Of a DNA stretch of 64,000 nt, positions 1-8,710 are shown in pieces (within the stretch, counting starts at the first letter, position 1; each line of letters opens with the position of its first letter). A program made the translations under genes and the position numbers. A model generated the notes under the pieces. That model worked only from the letters and a program-made list of their open reading frames with translations. It was not told where the DNA came from and ran no database searches. The stretch covers positions 124,001 through 188,000 of the forward strand of contig NZ_JADBGI010000007.1 of the NCBI RefSeq assembly GCF_014892575.1. Direction: 5' to 3'. The stretch is from Nocardiopsis coralli. GTDB lineage: Bacteria > Actinomycetota > Actinomycetes > Streptosporangiales > Streptosporangiaceae.

Positions 1-729
1 TTCGACGGGTTCGCTTATCCGGCCGTCGACCAGATCGTCAACCAGGTCGCCCGGATGAACTACCGCACCCGCGGGGCCGTGCCGATGCCCATCACCCTGC
101 GCCTGCCCTCCTTCGGCGGGATCCAGGCCCCCGAACACCACGGGGAGAGCCTGGAGGCGCTCTTCGCCCACACCCCCGGCCTCAAGGTCGCCGTCCCCTC
201 CGACCCGGGCGAGGCCTACCGCCTGCTCCTGCAGTCCGTGCGCTGCGACGACCCGGTCGTGTTCATGGAACCCAAGGCGCGCTACTGGGACCGGCGCCCC
301 GTCGAGCTGAGCGAACCCGCCGACCCCATCGGCACCAGCCGTGTCGTGCGCCCCGGCCGCCACGGAACGCTCATCGCCTGGGGCGCCATGGTCCACCGCT
401 GCCTCCAGGTCGCCGAGCTGGCCGCCGAGGACGGCGTCGACCTCGAGGTCCTGGACCTGCGCTGGCTCACCCCGCTGGACACCGACGGCCTCGCCGCCTC
501 GGTCCGCCGCACCAAGCGGGCCGTGGTCGTGCACGAGGCGCCACTGACGGCGGGGCTGGGCGCCGAGGTCGCCACACGGGTGACCGACGCCTGCTTCGGC
601 GACCTGGCCGCCCCGGTCCAGCGCGTCACCGGGTTCGACGTTCCCTACCCGGCGGGGCCCCTGGAGCCCCAGTACCTTCCGTCCGTCGACCGTGTGCTGC
701 TCGCGGTGCAGCGCACTCTGGAGTACTGA
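1..729 (+). CDS. 2-oxoacid dehydrogenase E1 component, beta subunit (5' truncated by window)
   Basis: The reading frame is open from base 1, so the N-terminus lies outside the window; 242 residues are visible. This is the C-terminal part of the thiamine-diphosphate dependent E1 beta subunit of branched-chain/pyruvate-type 2-oxoacid dehydrogenases, which decarboxylates the 2-oxoacid and passes the acyl group to the lipoyl domain of E2. Visible family hallmarks are the segment AYPAVDQIVNQVARM, LRLPSFGGI followed by HHGESLEALF, the VVFMEPKARYW strand, and the transketolase C-domain (LIAWGAMVHRCLQVAELA, VLDLRWLTPLD, VVVHEAPLTAGLGAE). The stop is only 7 bp before the ATG of a lipoyl-domain gene, so the two are one operon. 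E1 alpha should lie just upstream. The substrate (branched-chain, acetoin or another) cannot be read from this fragment. Confidence 0.9.
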   Translation, partial: FDGFAYPAVDQIVNQVARMNYRTRGAVPMPITLRLPSFGGIQAPEHHGESLEALFAHTPGLKVAVPSDPGEAYRLLLQSVRCDDPVVFMEPKARYWDRRPVELSEPADPIGTSRVVRPGRHGTLIAWGAMVHRCLQVAELAAEDGVDLEVLDLRWLTPLDTDGLAASVRRTKRAVVVHEAPLTAGLGAEVATRVTDACFGDLAAPVQRVTGFDVPYPAGPLEPQYLPSVDRVLLAVQRTLEY

Positions 730-736
730 TACCGAC

Positions 737-1078
737 ATGGCAGAAGAGAACGTCACCTTCCACCTCCCGGACCTGGGCGAGGGCCTGGTCGAGGCGACCG
801 TCCTGGACTGGGAGGCCGCCGTCGGCGACGACGTCGCACGCAACGACCCGCTGGTCGAGGTGGAGACCACCAAGTCGGCCGTGGTCATCCCCTCGCCGCA
901 CGAGGGGCGCGTCGTCGAACTGCACGCCGCCCCCGACGAGGTCGTCCGGGTCGGCGCACCCCTGGTCACCTTCGCGGTGGCCGCCCCCGACCGGCCGGCC
1001 GCCGGCATCGTCGGGACCGTCCCGGAGGAGGAGAAACGCCCCCGCCGCCGTGTCCGCCTCACGCCGCCCGGAGAATGA
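737..1078 (+). CDS. Stand-alone lipoyl-domain protein (E2-like, no catalytic domain)
   Basis: The 113-residue protein starts at ATG 737 (MAEENVTFHLPDLGEG). Residues 1-80 form a complete biotinyl/lipoyl domain; the lysine in VETTKSAVVIPSP is the expected lipoylation site. A charged proline/arginine tail (EEEKRPRRRVRL) follows and the gene stops. Family E2 proteins are usually about 370-500 residues with a peripheral-subunit-binding domain and an acyltransferase core, and both are absent. The frame ends cleanly, and I find no continuation of E2 sequence before the next gene. It sits 7 bp behind E1 beta and 145 bp before an alpha/beta hydrolase. It probably serves as a mobile acyl carrier for the E1 pair. 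It could be a truncated E2, but the intact domain argues for function. Confidence 0.85.
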   Translation: MAEENVTFHLPDLGEGLVEATVLDWEAAVGDDVARNDPLVEVETTKSAVVIPSPHEGRVVELHAAPDEVVRVGAPLVTFAVAAPDRPAAGIVGTVPEEEKRPRRRVRLTPPGE

Positions 1079-1223
1079 GCCCGGGGTCCTGACGCCGCCC
1101 CGCAGAGTTCGTTCTTTCGCACCAACGGAACCCGGGAAGAATTGGACCCGTTCATCGGAAAACACGAATGAAAACCGTGCCGCGTCCGGATAGCCTCCGC
1201 TCAGGCAAACGATTGAAGGATTC

Positions 1224-1958
1224 ATGTCTGCGAATCTCACCGACGACGTCGCAATGCGTTATGCGGATTTGCGTCCGGGGTCTCCGGCGGACGCGGTTCC
1301 GGTGCTTCTCCTGCACGGTTTCGGAACCCACTTCGAGATGAATTGGAAAGCCGCCGGGTGGGTGCAGTCCCTGGAGGCCGAGGGCCTGCGCGTCATCGGC
1401 CCGGACCTGCGCGGACACGGCGGCAGCGACAAGCCCACCGACGACGCCGCCTACCTTCCCGAGCGCTTCACCCAGGACCTCGTCGCGCTCCTGGACCGGC
1501 TGGACGTGGACCGCGTCGACGTCGTGGGGTACTCCATGGGATCCCGCCTGGCCTGGGACCTGGCCCTGCGTGCGCCCGGCCGGGTGAGGCGCCTGGTCCT
1601 CGGGGGTTTCGGTCCCAACGACGCCTTCGGCGGCACCGACCTGAACGCCCTGGGGGAGGGGGAGACCCCCTTCGACGGGGTCTTCCGCACGGTCAGCGCC
1701 CTTCCCAACAACGACGCCGCGGCCCTGGCGGCCTGCGCGCGGGGGCAGGCCGCACGTCCGTTCCGCTCCGAGCCGGCGCCCGAAGGGATCCCGTTCCTGC
1801 TGGTCGCGGGGGCCGAGGACCCCCTCGCCGCCGGTGCCGAGGAGCTCGCCCGGGACCGCGGCGGCAGCCACGTGGAGATCCCCGGGCGCGACCACGCCAA
1901 CGCGGTCTCCTCGCGGGTCTTCCGCCAGGCCGTCGTGGACTTCCTCGTCCGGGACTGA
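1224..1958 (+). CDS. Alpha/beta-fold hydrolase
   Basis: The 244-residue protein starts at ATG 1224. It has the alpha/beta hydrolase plan: oxyanion strand VLLLHGFG (about 27-34), DLRGHGGSDKP, nucleophile elbow GYSMGS with Ser104, acid Asp199 in AGAEDP and His224 in GRDHAN, so the triad is complete. There is no signal peptide, so it is cytoplasmic. It follows the E1 beta and lipoyl genes in the same direction with a 145 bp gap. In acetoin-cleaving systems the E2 protein (AcoC) is a lipoyl domain fused to an alpha/beta hydrolase, so a functional link is possible but only inferred. A 26-bp palindrome about 40 bp past the stop probably ends the transcript. The substrate is unknown. Confidence 0.85.
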   Translation: MSANLTDDVAMRYADLRPGSPADAVPVLLLHGFGTHFEMNWKAAGWVQSLEAEGLRVIGPDLRGHGGSDKPTDDAAYLPERFTQDLVALLDRLDVDRVDVVGYSMGSRLAWDLALRAPGRVRRLVLGGFGPNDAFGGTDLNALGEGETPFDGVFRTVSALPNNDAAALAACARGQAARPFRSEPAPEGIPFLLVAGAEDPLAAGAEELARDRGGSHVEIPGRDHANAVSSRVFRQAVVDFLVRD

Positions 1959-1999
1959 ACCGTCCGCAGGCCCCTGGACACAGGGGATCGCGATCCTCC

Positions 2000-2025
2000 C
2001 GTGCGTGCGGGCGCCCGCACGCACG
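2000..2025. terminator. Perfect 26-bp palindrome, likely terminator after the hydrolase
   Basis: CGTGCGTGCGGGC is followed directly by its exact reverse complement. As RNA it folds into a very stable GC hairpin 41 bp after the stop at 1958. There is no U-tract, as is common for actinobacterial hairpin terminators. A protein-binding site is possible because the palindrome has no spacer. The rest of the gap to 2369 (about 345 bp) holds no gene I can support. It must contain the promoter and leader of the BMP lipoprotein operon; I looked for riboswitch cores and recognised none. Confidence 0.55.
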
Positions 2026-2369
2026 CGGGGGAGAGGCATGCCCGCGCAGGGTCAGACCGGTCTGTACCGGCGCCCCACTTCGCAGGTGGGAAATCTCTGG
2101 GTGACCGAAACGCAGCCCCGTGTGGTCATGCCGGGTGGGAGGGCATTCCAGCACCGGGGAGCACCCCGCGGAGCCCTCTCCCGACCGTCCCCGACATCTT
2201 CTGCGCGGCCCGTGTGCGGGGCCCCGTGTCGCTCCGCTCTCGCCTTCATAACAACTCGGCCCGTCCGTTGGGTGGTTTTTCGACAACGGGATATTGTCCG
2301 GCAGCAGAACTCAGGTCGGTTCAGCGTGAATGTCCGGACGGCCGAGAGTGCGAAGGGGAGAGTTCCGAA

Positions 2370-3422
2370 GTGAAGCGTACTAACGCAACCAAGTTCGCCG
2401 CCGTTGCAGCGGCGAGCGCCCTGGCGCTGACCGCGTGTGACAACGCGGACGGCGACGGCGCCTCCGGTGACGGAGAGGGCGGAGACGCCGACACCGTGAG
2501 CGTGGGCCTCGCCTACGACGTCGGCGGCCGCGGCGACCGCTCGTTCAACGACTCGGCCTTCCGCGGGCTGGAACGCGCCGAGGAGGAGCTCGGCGTCGAG
2601 ACGGCCGACTTCGAACCGGCCGACGGCGAGTCCGACGCCGACAAGGAGGACCGCCTCAGCAACATGGCGATGGAGGGCTACGACCTCGTCATCGGGGTCG
2701 GGTACGCCTACCAGGAACCCATCGAGAGCGTCGCCTCCGAGTTCCCCGACGTGAACTTCGCGATCGTCGACGAGGAGATCGAGGGCCACGACAACATCAC
2801 CAGCCTGGTCTTCGCCGAGGAGCAGGCCTCCTTCCTGGCCGGCGCGGCCGCGGCGCTGACCACCGAGGAGGACCACGTCGGCTTCGTCGGCGGTGTCGAG
2901 ACCCCGCTCATCAAGAAGTTCGAGGCCGGTTACATCACCGGTGTCGAACACGTCGACGACTCCGTCGACATCGAGGTCGACTACCTGAGCCAGCCGCCGG
3001 ACATCAGCGGCTTCACCGACCCGGCCCAGGGCCGGGAGAGCGCCCAGGCCCAGCACGACCGCGGCGCCGACGTGATCTACCACGCCGCCGGCGCCTCCGG
3101 CAACGGTGTGCTCGAGGCCGTGGCCGACAACGACCTCACCTTCATCGGCGTCGACAGCGACCAGTACGAGAACGCCGACGACGACCAGAAGCCCTACGTG
3201 CTCACCTCCGCCATCAAGGAGGTCGACGTGGCCGTCTACGACCTCATCGAGGCCGTGGGCGAGGGCGAGCTCGAGAGCGGCATCCAGCGCTTCGACCTCT
3301 CCGACGGCGGCGTGGACTACACGCAGTCCAACGAGGAGGCCATCGAGCCCATCCAGGACGAGCTCGACGACCTCAAGCAGCAGATCATCGACGGCGAGAT
3401 CGAGGTCCCGACCGCTCCGTAG
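2370..3422 (+). CDS. BMP-family substrate-binding lipoprotein of a nucleoside-type ABC importer
   Basis: The start is GTG 2370, set by the Shine-Dalgarno GAAGGGGAG at 2352-2360 and by a proper lipoprotein signal: KRT charged head, alanine-rich core, lipobox LTAC with Cys23. The reading frame is open further upstream, but that stretch encodes no signal peptide. The mature protein is a PF02608 basic-membrane/BmpA-type binding protein: VSVGLAYDVGGRGDRSFND (residues about 46-64), VIGVGYAY, FVGGVETPLIKKFEAG, IYHAAGASGNGV, FIGVDSDQ. Family members bind nucleosides outside the membrane. It heads an operon with an ATPase, two permeases and cytidine deaminase, which supports nucleosides as ligand. About 350 residues, normal length. 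Confidence 0.93.
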   Translation: MKRTNATKFAAVAAASALALTACDNADGDGASGDGEGGDADTVSVGLAYDVGGRGDRSFNDSAFRGLERAEEELGVETADFEPADGESDADKEDRLSNMAMEGYDLVIGVGYAYQEPIESVASEFPDVNFAIVDEEIEGHDNITSLVFAEEQASFLAGAAAALTTEEDHVGFVGGVETPLIKKFEAGYITGVEHVDDSVDIEVDYLSQPPDISGFTDPAQGRESAQAQHDRGADVIYHAAGASGNGVLEAVADNDLTFIGVDSDQYENADDDQKPYVLTSAIKEVDVAVYDLIEAVGEGELESGIQRFDLSDGGVDYTQSNEEAIEPIQDELDDLKQQIIDGEIEVPTAP

Positions 3423-3623
3423 GGGCGACCCCGATCGACGGAACGTGCCGCGGGCGGCCCCCGGCCCCGCGGCGTTCCGGCGAGGGCGGTACCGGCGCAG
3501 GCAGCGGAACACATTCCCACACGCCCCGCGGGTACCGCCCCCATCTTGCGTTTTTGCGGCGACGGTGTCGAAAGGCCGGGATCCGGCCCGATCCGCCGCG
3601 CTGCCGTTTCCACGAGGAGAAAG

Positions 3624-5228
3624 ATGAGCAGCACGCCACCGGGCGGCGGGGCCGATGCGCCCCCCGCCGTCGAGCTGCACGGGATCACCAAACGATTTCC
3701 CGGCGTCGTGGCCAATCACGACATCGACATCACTGTGGCCCCCGGTACCGTGCACGCCATCGTGGGCGAGAACGGGGCCGGGAAATCCACGCTGATGAAG
3801 ACCCTGTACGGAATGCACCGTCCTGACGAGGGGGAGATCCTCGTCCGCGGGACCCCCGTGCACTTCGGCTCGCCCTCCGACGCCATCAAGCAGGGCATCG
3901 GGATGGTCCACCAGCACTTCATGCTGGCCGACAACCTCACCGTGCTCGAGAACGTGGTGCTGGGGGCCGAACGCCGCCACGGCATCGGGCACAAGGCCCG
4001 CGCGCGCATCCTCGAACTCTCCGACCAGTACGGGCTCGGGATCAAACCGGACCGGCTCATGGAGGAGTTGGGCGTCGGCGACCGCCAACGCGTGGAGATC
4101 CTCAAGGTCCTCTACCGCGGCGCACAGACCATCATCCTGGACGAACCCACCGCGGTCCTGGTGCCGCAGGAGGTCGACGAGCTCTTCGACAACCTGCGCG
4201 AGCTCAAGCGCGAGGGCCTGACGGTCATCTTCATCTCGCACAAGCTCGACGAGGTCCTGTCGGTGGCCGACGAGATCACCGTGATCCGGCGCGGCACCAC
4301 CGTGGCCACCGTCGACCCCGCCGCCACCTCCGCCCGCGAGCTGGCCACGCTCATGGTCGGCGGTGAACTCCCGGTTCCCGAACTGCGCGAGTCCACCGTC
4401 ACCGACCACGTGGTGCTCTCCCTCGACGGCGTCACCGTGCTCTCGCCCGAGGGCCGCCCGGTCGTCGACGACGTGTCCGTGGACGTGCACCGCGGCGAGA
4501 TCGTCGGGATCGCCGGCGTGGAGGGCAACGGCCAGTCCGAGCTCATCGAGGCGGTCATGGGCATGCAGACGCTCAGCGCCGGCCGTATCCACCTCGAGGA
4601 CGCCGACATCACCGAGTGGTCCACGCTGCACATCCGCGAGGCCGGGGTCGGATACATCCCCGAGGACCGCCACCGCCACGGCATGCTCCTGGAGTCCCCG
4701 CTCTGGGAGAACCGGATCCTGGGACACCAGACCCGGCCCCCGAGCGTGCGCGGCCCGTGGATCGACCGGGCCGGCGCCCGCACCGACTCCGAGCGCATCG
4801 TCGAGGAGTACGACGTGCGCACCCCCGGTATCGACGTGGTCGCCGACGCGCTCTCGGGCGGCAACCAGCAGAAGTTCATCATCGGGCGTGAGATGAGCGG
4901 GCAACCCCGCTTCCTCGTGGCCGCCCACCCCACCCGCGGCGTGGACGTGGGCGCCCAATCGGCCATCTGGGAGCAGCTGCGCGAGGCCCGCGCCGCGGGT
5001 CTGGCCGTCCTGCTCATCTCGGCCGACCTGGACGAGCTCATCGGCATGTCCGACACCCTGCACGTGATCCTCCGCGGCCGCCTGGTCGCCGAGGCCGACC
5101 CCACCGGCGTCACCCCGGAACAGCTCGGCTCCGCCATGACCGGCGCCGGACTGGGCAGCGCCGACGACACGGAAGGTGGCCCCCGTGCCGACCGGACCCG
5201 CGACGACGAGGGCGAGGGCGGAGCATGA
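3624..5228 (+). CDS. ABC transporter ATP-binding protein, double NBD (nucleoside/sugar CUT2 type)
   Basis: Start ATG 3624 follows the Shine-Dalgarno GAGGAGAAAG. The 534-residue protein has two ATPase domains. The first carries Walker A GENGAGKST, the Q-loop in GMVHQHFML, a signature of the form LGVGDRQRVEILK and Walker B IILDEPTAVL. The second has the degenerate Walker A GVEGNGQSE, signature LSGGNQQKF and AAHPTRGVDVG, the usual asymmetry of the RbsA/YufO class, where site 1 hydrolyses ATP and site 2 is weak. Walker B of site 2 ends LVAAHPTRG rather than the commoner LIAxxPTRG, a normal variant. The stop overlaps the next ATG by 4 bp, so translation is coupled to the permeases. It energises import of the BMP ligand. 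Confidence 0.93.
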   Translation: MSSTPPGGGADAPPAVELHGITKRFPGVVANHDIDITVAPGTVHAIVGENGAGKSTLMKTLYGMHRPDEGEILVRGTPVHFGSPSDAIKQGIGMVHQHFMLADNLTVLENVVLGAERRHGIGHKARARILELSDQYGLGIKPDRLMEELGVGDRQRVEILKVLYRGAQTIILDEPTAVLVPQEVDELFDNLRELKREGLTVIFISHKLDEVLSVADEITVIRRGTTVATVDPAATSARELATLMVGGELPVPELRESTVTDHVVLSLDGVTVLSPEGRPVVDDVSVDVHRGEIVGIAGVEGNGQSELIEAVMGMQTLSAGRIHLEDADITEWSTLHIREAGVGYIPEDRHRHGMLLESPLWENRILGHQTRPPSVRGPWIDRAGARTDSERIVEEYDVRTPGIDVVADALSGGNQQKFIIGREMSGQPRFLVAAHPTRGVDVGAQSAIWEQLREARAAGLAVLLISADLDELIGMSDTLHVILRGRLVAEADPTGVTPEQLGSAMTGAGLGSADDTEGGPRADRTRDDEGEGGA

Positions 5229-6703
5229 CCGATAACGCTCCCCGTACCTTCGCCGCACCGGCCGTCTTCGGCCTGGCCCTGGTTCTGGGCACGGCCACGG
5301 CGGTCGTGCTCGACCTGTTCCTGCTCTGGTGGGCCGCGCTCCTGATCGGTGTCGGCGCAGCCTTCGTGCTGGTCGCCGCCACCGCAGCGCGCACCCGCGA
5401 CGAGAGCCGCACCGGGGCGACCGGCGCCAAGGAGGAGGGCACGCCCCTGCACAAGGTGCTGGTCGCGCCCATGTCCCTGGTGCTGGCGCTGGCCGGTGGC
5501 CTGGCCACCGCCTGGATCCTCGACCTGCAACTCATCACCGAGGTCGCCGCCGGCCTGGGCGCGCTCGTCGGCTCCGCGCTGGCCTTCGTGCTCTTCCACC
5601 GCCTGTCGGCCATGCTCGCGCTGTCGTTCGCCGCGGTGCTGACCGCCGGCGTCATCGCGCTCACGGTCACCGGCGCCGTGCTCCAGATCAGCGGTATCGC
5701 CCCCGTGGAGACCTTCGGGCGCATGCTGGAGTTCGGCTCCCGGCCCGACAGCATGGTGCAGATCGTCAACACCGCCACCACCTACTACCTGGCGGCCGTG
5801 GCGGTGGCGATCGGCTTCAAGATGGGGCTGTTCAACATCGGCGTGGACGGCCAGTACCGGCTCGCGGCCCTGGCCGCGGCGTCGGTGGGCGGTTACATCA
5901 TGCTCCCGCCGGTGATCAGCCAGATCATCATCATCGCCACCGCCGTCGCGGTCGGCGGTGTGTGGGCCGGGATCGCCGGTTACCTCAAGGTGGCCCGCGG
6001 GGTGTCCGAGGTGATCTCGACGATCATGCTCAACTCCATCGCCACCGGCATCACCGCCTACCTGCTCAGCACCGACCGCCTGGCGGTGGAGCTGAGCACC
6101 AACAACATCGGTACCCCGCCCATGCCGGAGTCGTCGTGGGTGCCGGGCATCCCCGCCGGCTTCCTCGGCTCCGACCGCGAGATCTGGGGCATGATCGTCC
6201 TGGCCGCGGTGGTCGGCTTCCTGTACTGGGCGATGCTCAACCGCACGCGGTTCGGGTTCGAGCTGCGCGCCACCGGCCAGTCCAAGACGGCGGCCGAGGC
6301 CAGCGGTGTCGACGTCAAGAAGATGGTGTTCCTGTCCATGCTCTTCTCGGGCATGGTCGCCGGGCTCGTGGGCCTGCCGCAGCTGCTGGGCCACTCCCAC
6401 CACTACGCGCTCGACTTCCCCGTCGGTATCGGCTTCATCGGGATCGCCATCGCCCTGCTGGGCCGCAACCACCCGGTCGGGATCGTCTTCGCGGCGCTGC
6501 TGTGGTCCTTCCTCGACCAGGCGGCGGGGATCCTGCCCTTCGACGGCACACCGCAGGAGATCGCGGTCATCGCCCAGGCCACCATCGTGCTCACGGTCGT
6601 CGTGGTCTACGAGGTCGTGCACCGCTGGGGCCGGCGCTACCAACAGCAGCAGATCGGTAAGCAGCTCGGCCGGACCGTCGAGTCCCCCGGGGAGGCGAAG
6701 TGA
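5225..6703 (+). CDS. ABC transporter permease 1 (BPD_transp_2 family)
   Basis: ATG 5225 overlaps the ATPase stop (ATGA). The 492-residue integral membrane protein has two N-terminal helices (about 10-55), a charged loop, and then the LIV/RbsC-type permease core with about nine helices. The family motif region GLFNIGVDGQYRLAALAAAS lies near residue 200 and the ATPase-contact loop TRFGFELRATGQSKTAAEASGV near residue 340. This matches the YufP/NupB-like permease of nucleoside importers. The two extra N-terminal helices and linker make it longer than typical sugar permeases. It pairs with the next gene, whose start overlaps it by 4 bp, to form the heterodimeric pore. Confidence 0.92.
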   Translation: MTDNAPRTFAAPAVFGLALVLGTATAVVLDLFLLWWAALLIGVGAAFVLVAATAARTRDESRTGATGAKEEGTPLHKVLVAPMSLVLALAGGLATAWILDLQLITEVAAGLGALVGSALAFVLFHRLSAMLALSFAAVLTAGVIALTVTGAVLQISGIAPVETFGRMLEFGSRPDSMVQIVNTATTYYLAAVAVAIGFKMGLFNIGVDGQYRLAALAAASVGGYIMLPPVISQIIIIATAVAVGGVWAGIAGYLKVARGVSEVISTIMLNSIATGITAYLLSTDRLAVELSTNNIGTPPMPESSWVPGIPAGFLGSDREIWGMIVLAAVVGFLYWAMLNRTRFGFELRATGQSKTAAEASGVDVKKMVFLSMLFSGMVAGLVGLPQLLGHSHHYALDFPVGIGFIGIAIALLGRNHPVGIVFAALLWSFLDQAAGILPFDGTPQEIAVIAQATIVLTVVVVYEVVHRWGRRYQQQQIGKQLGRTVESPGEAK

Positions 6704-8295
6704 GCCAGGAACTCAACGTGAAGGCGACCGCGAAGACCCCGGCACGCCCCAAGGGGTGGGCCAAGTGGCGCTTCCTCACCCTGCTCGGCGCGGTCTTCGT
6801 GTCCCTGGCGGGCCTGCGGGTCATCACCGGCCAGGACATGCTCACCGACGCCGGGACCGTGCGCACCACCCTGGTGTTCGCGGTGCCCATCGCCCTGGCA
6901 GCGCTCGGCGGTCTGTGGGCCGAACGCGCCGGCATCATCAACATCGGTCTCGAGGGCATGATGATCCTCGGGACCTGGTTCGGTGCCTACTTCGCCTGGA
7001 CCACCGGCGACCCCTGGATCGGCATGCTCGCCGGCGTGGTCGCGGGCATGGCCGGCGGCCTCATCCACGCCGTGGCCACCGTGACCTTCGCGGTGGACCA
7101 CATCGTCTCCGGTGTGGCCATCAACATCCTCATGCTCGGCGCGATGCGGTACCTGTCGATCCTCACCTACGAGGACGTCCCGCAGGCCGGAGCGGCGCAG
7201 TCCCCGGTCACGCCGGACTTCCCGACGCTGTCCCTGCCGGTGCTGCCCGACCTGCTCCAGCCCGTCGCGGCGAGCGGGATCTTCGTCATCGGCGACCTGG
7301 CGGCCTTCGTCGTCGGGCTGACCACGAACATGTCCGCGCTGACCCTCGTGGCGCTCCTGATGATCCCGCTGACCTACGTGCTGCTGTGGAGGACCACCTT
7401 CGGTCTGCGGCTGCGGTCGGTCGGTGAGAACCCCGACGCCGCGGAGAGCCTCGGTGTGGCCGTCTACCGCCTCAAGTACACGGCCGTCATCATCTCCGGC
7501 GGCCTGGCCGGCATGGGCGGCGCGTTCCTGTCGCTGGTGGCCTCGAACATCTACCAGGAGGGCCAGACGGGCGGCCGCGGTTACATCGGTCTGGCCGCGA
7601 TGATCTTCGGCAACTGGCGCCCGGGCGGTCTGGCCATGGGCGCGGGCCTGTTCGGTTACACCGACGCCCTGCAGGTGCGCGGCGGCGGTGCGGCCATCCA
7701 CGCGCTGCTCCTGCTGTTCGTGGCCGCGCTGTTGGCCTGGGCGGTGTGGCGGGCCCGCAGCTCGCTCATCGGCCGCGTCGGCGCCGTCTCGGCGGTGACC
7801 GGTGCGCTGGTCTACGCGTTCGTCTCGGCCGGGCCGCTGGCCGCGTTCTCCGGGACCCTGCTGCCGGCCTCGGGCCTGCTCCTGCTGATCGGCCTGGTGC
7901 TGGCGCTCATCGGCACACGCAACCCCGACACCCCGTGGCTCGCCACGGTCGCGGTCGGACTCGTGACGGTGGGGGCGCTGGCGTACTGGCTCGGTTCCTT
8001 TACGGCCCTGCCCACCACGGACACCACGACCGTGTTCGTGGCCGGCTCCGTGCTCGGGGTGATCGCCGCGCTGGTGTCGATGTGGGGCCACAAGGAACGT
8101 GCCACGGCGTTGGCGGTGGTGACAGCGGGAACGGCTGCGCTTCTGCTGTTCTGGTACTTCGGGACCGACTCGCTGCCACGCGAGCTGTCCACCTACAGTC
8201 CGCACATCGCGACGCTGCTGGTGCTCTCGCTGGCCTCACAGAAGCTGCGGGCACCCGCCGGCATCGGACAACAGTGGAGGGCGAGCCGCTCATGA
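6700..8295 (+). CDS. ABC transporter permease 2 (BPD_transp_2 family) with extended C-terminal membrane domain
   Basis: Start GTG 6700 overlaps the previous stop (GTGA). The first about 330 residues are a YufQ/NupC-like permease: GLWAERAGIINIGLEGMMI, then TFGLRLRSVGENPDAAESLGV as the ATPase-contact loop, and GRGYIGLAAMIFGNWRPGG. YufQ-type permeases are usually around 320 residues, whereas this one has 531. The extra C-terminal about 180 residues (from about 350) add several hydrophobic helices such as LLPASGLLLLIGLVLALIGT and TTVFVAGSVLGVIAALVSMWG. Such extensions occur in some actinobacterial homologues and their role is unknown. The stop overlaps the cytidine deaminase ATG by 4 bp, tying uptake to salvage. 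Confidence 0.9.
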   Translation: MSQELNVKATAKTPARPKGWAKWRFLTLLGAVFVSLAGLRVITGQDMLTDAGTVRTTLVFAVPIALAALGGLWAERAGIINIGLEGMMILGTWFGAYFAWTTGDPWIGMLAGVVAGMAGGLIHAVATVTFAVDHIVSGVAINILMLGAMRYLSILTYEDVPQAGAAQSPVTPDFPTLSLPVLPDLLQPVAASGIFVIGDLAAFVVGLTTNMSALTLVALLMIPLTYVLLWRTTFGLRLRSVGENPDAAESLGVAVYRLKYTAVIISGGLAGMGGAFLSLVASNIYQEGQTGGRGYIGLAAMIFGNWRPGGLAMGAGLFGYTDALQVRGGGAAIHALLLLFVAALLAWAVWRARSSLIGRVGAVSAVTGALVYAFVSAGPLAAFSGTLLPASGLLLLIGLVLALIGTRNPDTPWLATVAVGLVTVGALAYWLGSFTALPTTDTTTVFVAGSVLGVIAALVSMWGHKERATALAVVTAGTAALLLFWYFGTDSLPRELSTYSPHIATLLVLSLASQKLRAPAGIGQQWRASRS

Positions 8296-8693
8296 GCCAC
8301 ACCCCGCACGAGGTCGACTGGGAGGCGCTGCGCGGCGCCGCCCGCCAGGCCATGGCCCGTGCCTACGCGCCCTACTCGCGGTACCCGGTGGGCGCGGCGG
8401 CACTGGTCGACGACGGGCGCACCGTCACCGGCTGCAACGTGGAGAACGCCTCCTACGGGGTCGGTCTGTGCGCCGAGTGCGGGCTCGTCAGCGCCCTGCA
8501 CGCCGGCGGCGGCGGGCGCCTGACCGCGTTCGCCTGCGTCGACGGAGAGGGGCGCACCCTCATGCCGTGCGGGCGCTGCCGCCAACTCCTGTACGAACAC
8601 GGCGGGCCCGGGCTCCTGGTGGACACCCCCGAGGGCGTGCTCACCATGGACCGGGTCCTGCCGCAGGCCTTCGGGCCGCACAACCTGGTCTGA
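8292..8693 (+). CDS. cdd: Cytidine deaminase
   Basis: The 133-residue protein, normal for the homotetrameric family, starts at ATG 8292 inside the permease stop. It deaminates cytidine and deoxycytidine to uridine and deoxyuridine in the cytoplasm. The catalytic and zinc residues are all present: NVENASYG, then Cys60-Ala-Glu62 with Glu62 as proton shuttle, and PCGRC with Cys93 and Cys96. Its coupling to the importer says the imported ligand includes pyrimidine nucleosides. A strong hairpin follows at 8711-8745, so thymidine phosphorylase downstream may be on its own transcript or be reached by read-through. Confidence 0.96.
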   Translation: MSHTPHEVDWEALRGAARQAMARAYAPYSRYPVGAAALVDDGRTVTGCNVENASYGVGLCAECGLVSALHAGGGGRLTAFACVDGEGRTLMPCGRCRQLLYEHGGPGLLVDTPEGVLTMDRVLPQAFGPHNLV

Positions 8694-8710
8694 TCCAGGA
8701 CACACCGTGA

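Noticed and set aside
737-1078. E2 pseudogene
   Set aside because: The lipoyl domain is intact with its lysine, the stop is clean, and no residual E2 core sequence follows in any frame before the hydrolase, so a short real gene is preferred.
1959-2369. Possible riboswitch before the nucleoside importer
   Set aside because: I compared the stretch with purine, cobalamin, c-di-AMP, SAM and TPP riboswitch cores as I know them; no conserved core was found.
2052-5258. A 1,068-codon open frame on the minus strand
   Set aside because: It lies opposite the BMP lipoprotein and ABC ATPase genes, reads as low-complexity Val/Gly/Asp/His repeats and has no domain; it is the usual antisense shadow in GC-rich DNA. 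The same holds for long minus or plus frames opposite other genes, for example 4112-6643, 6637-8205, 16105-17826 and 37609-40392.
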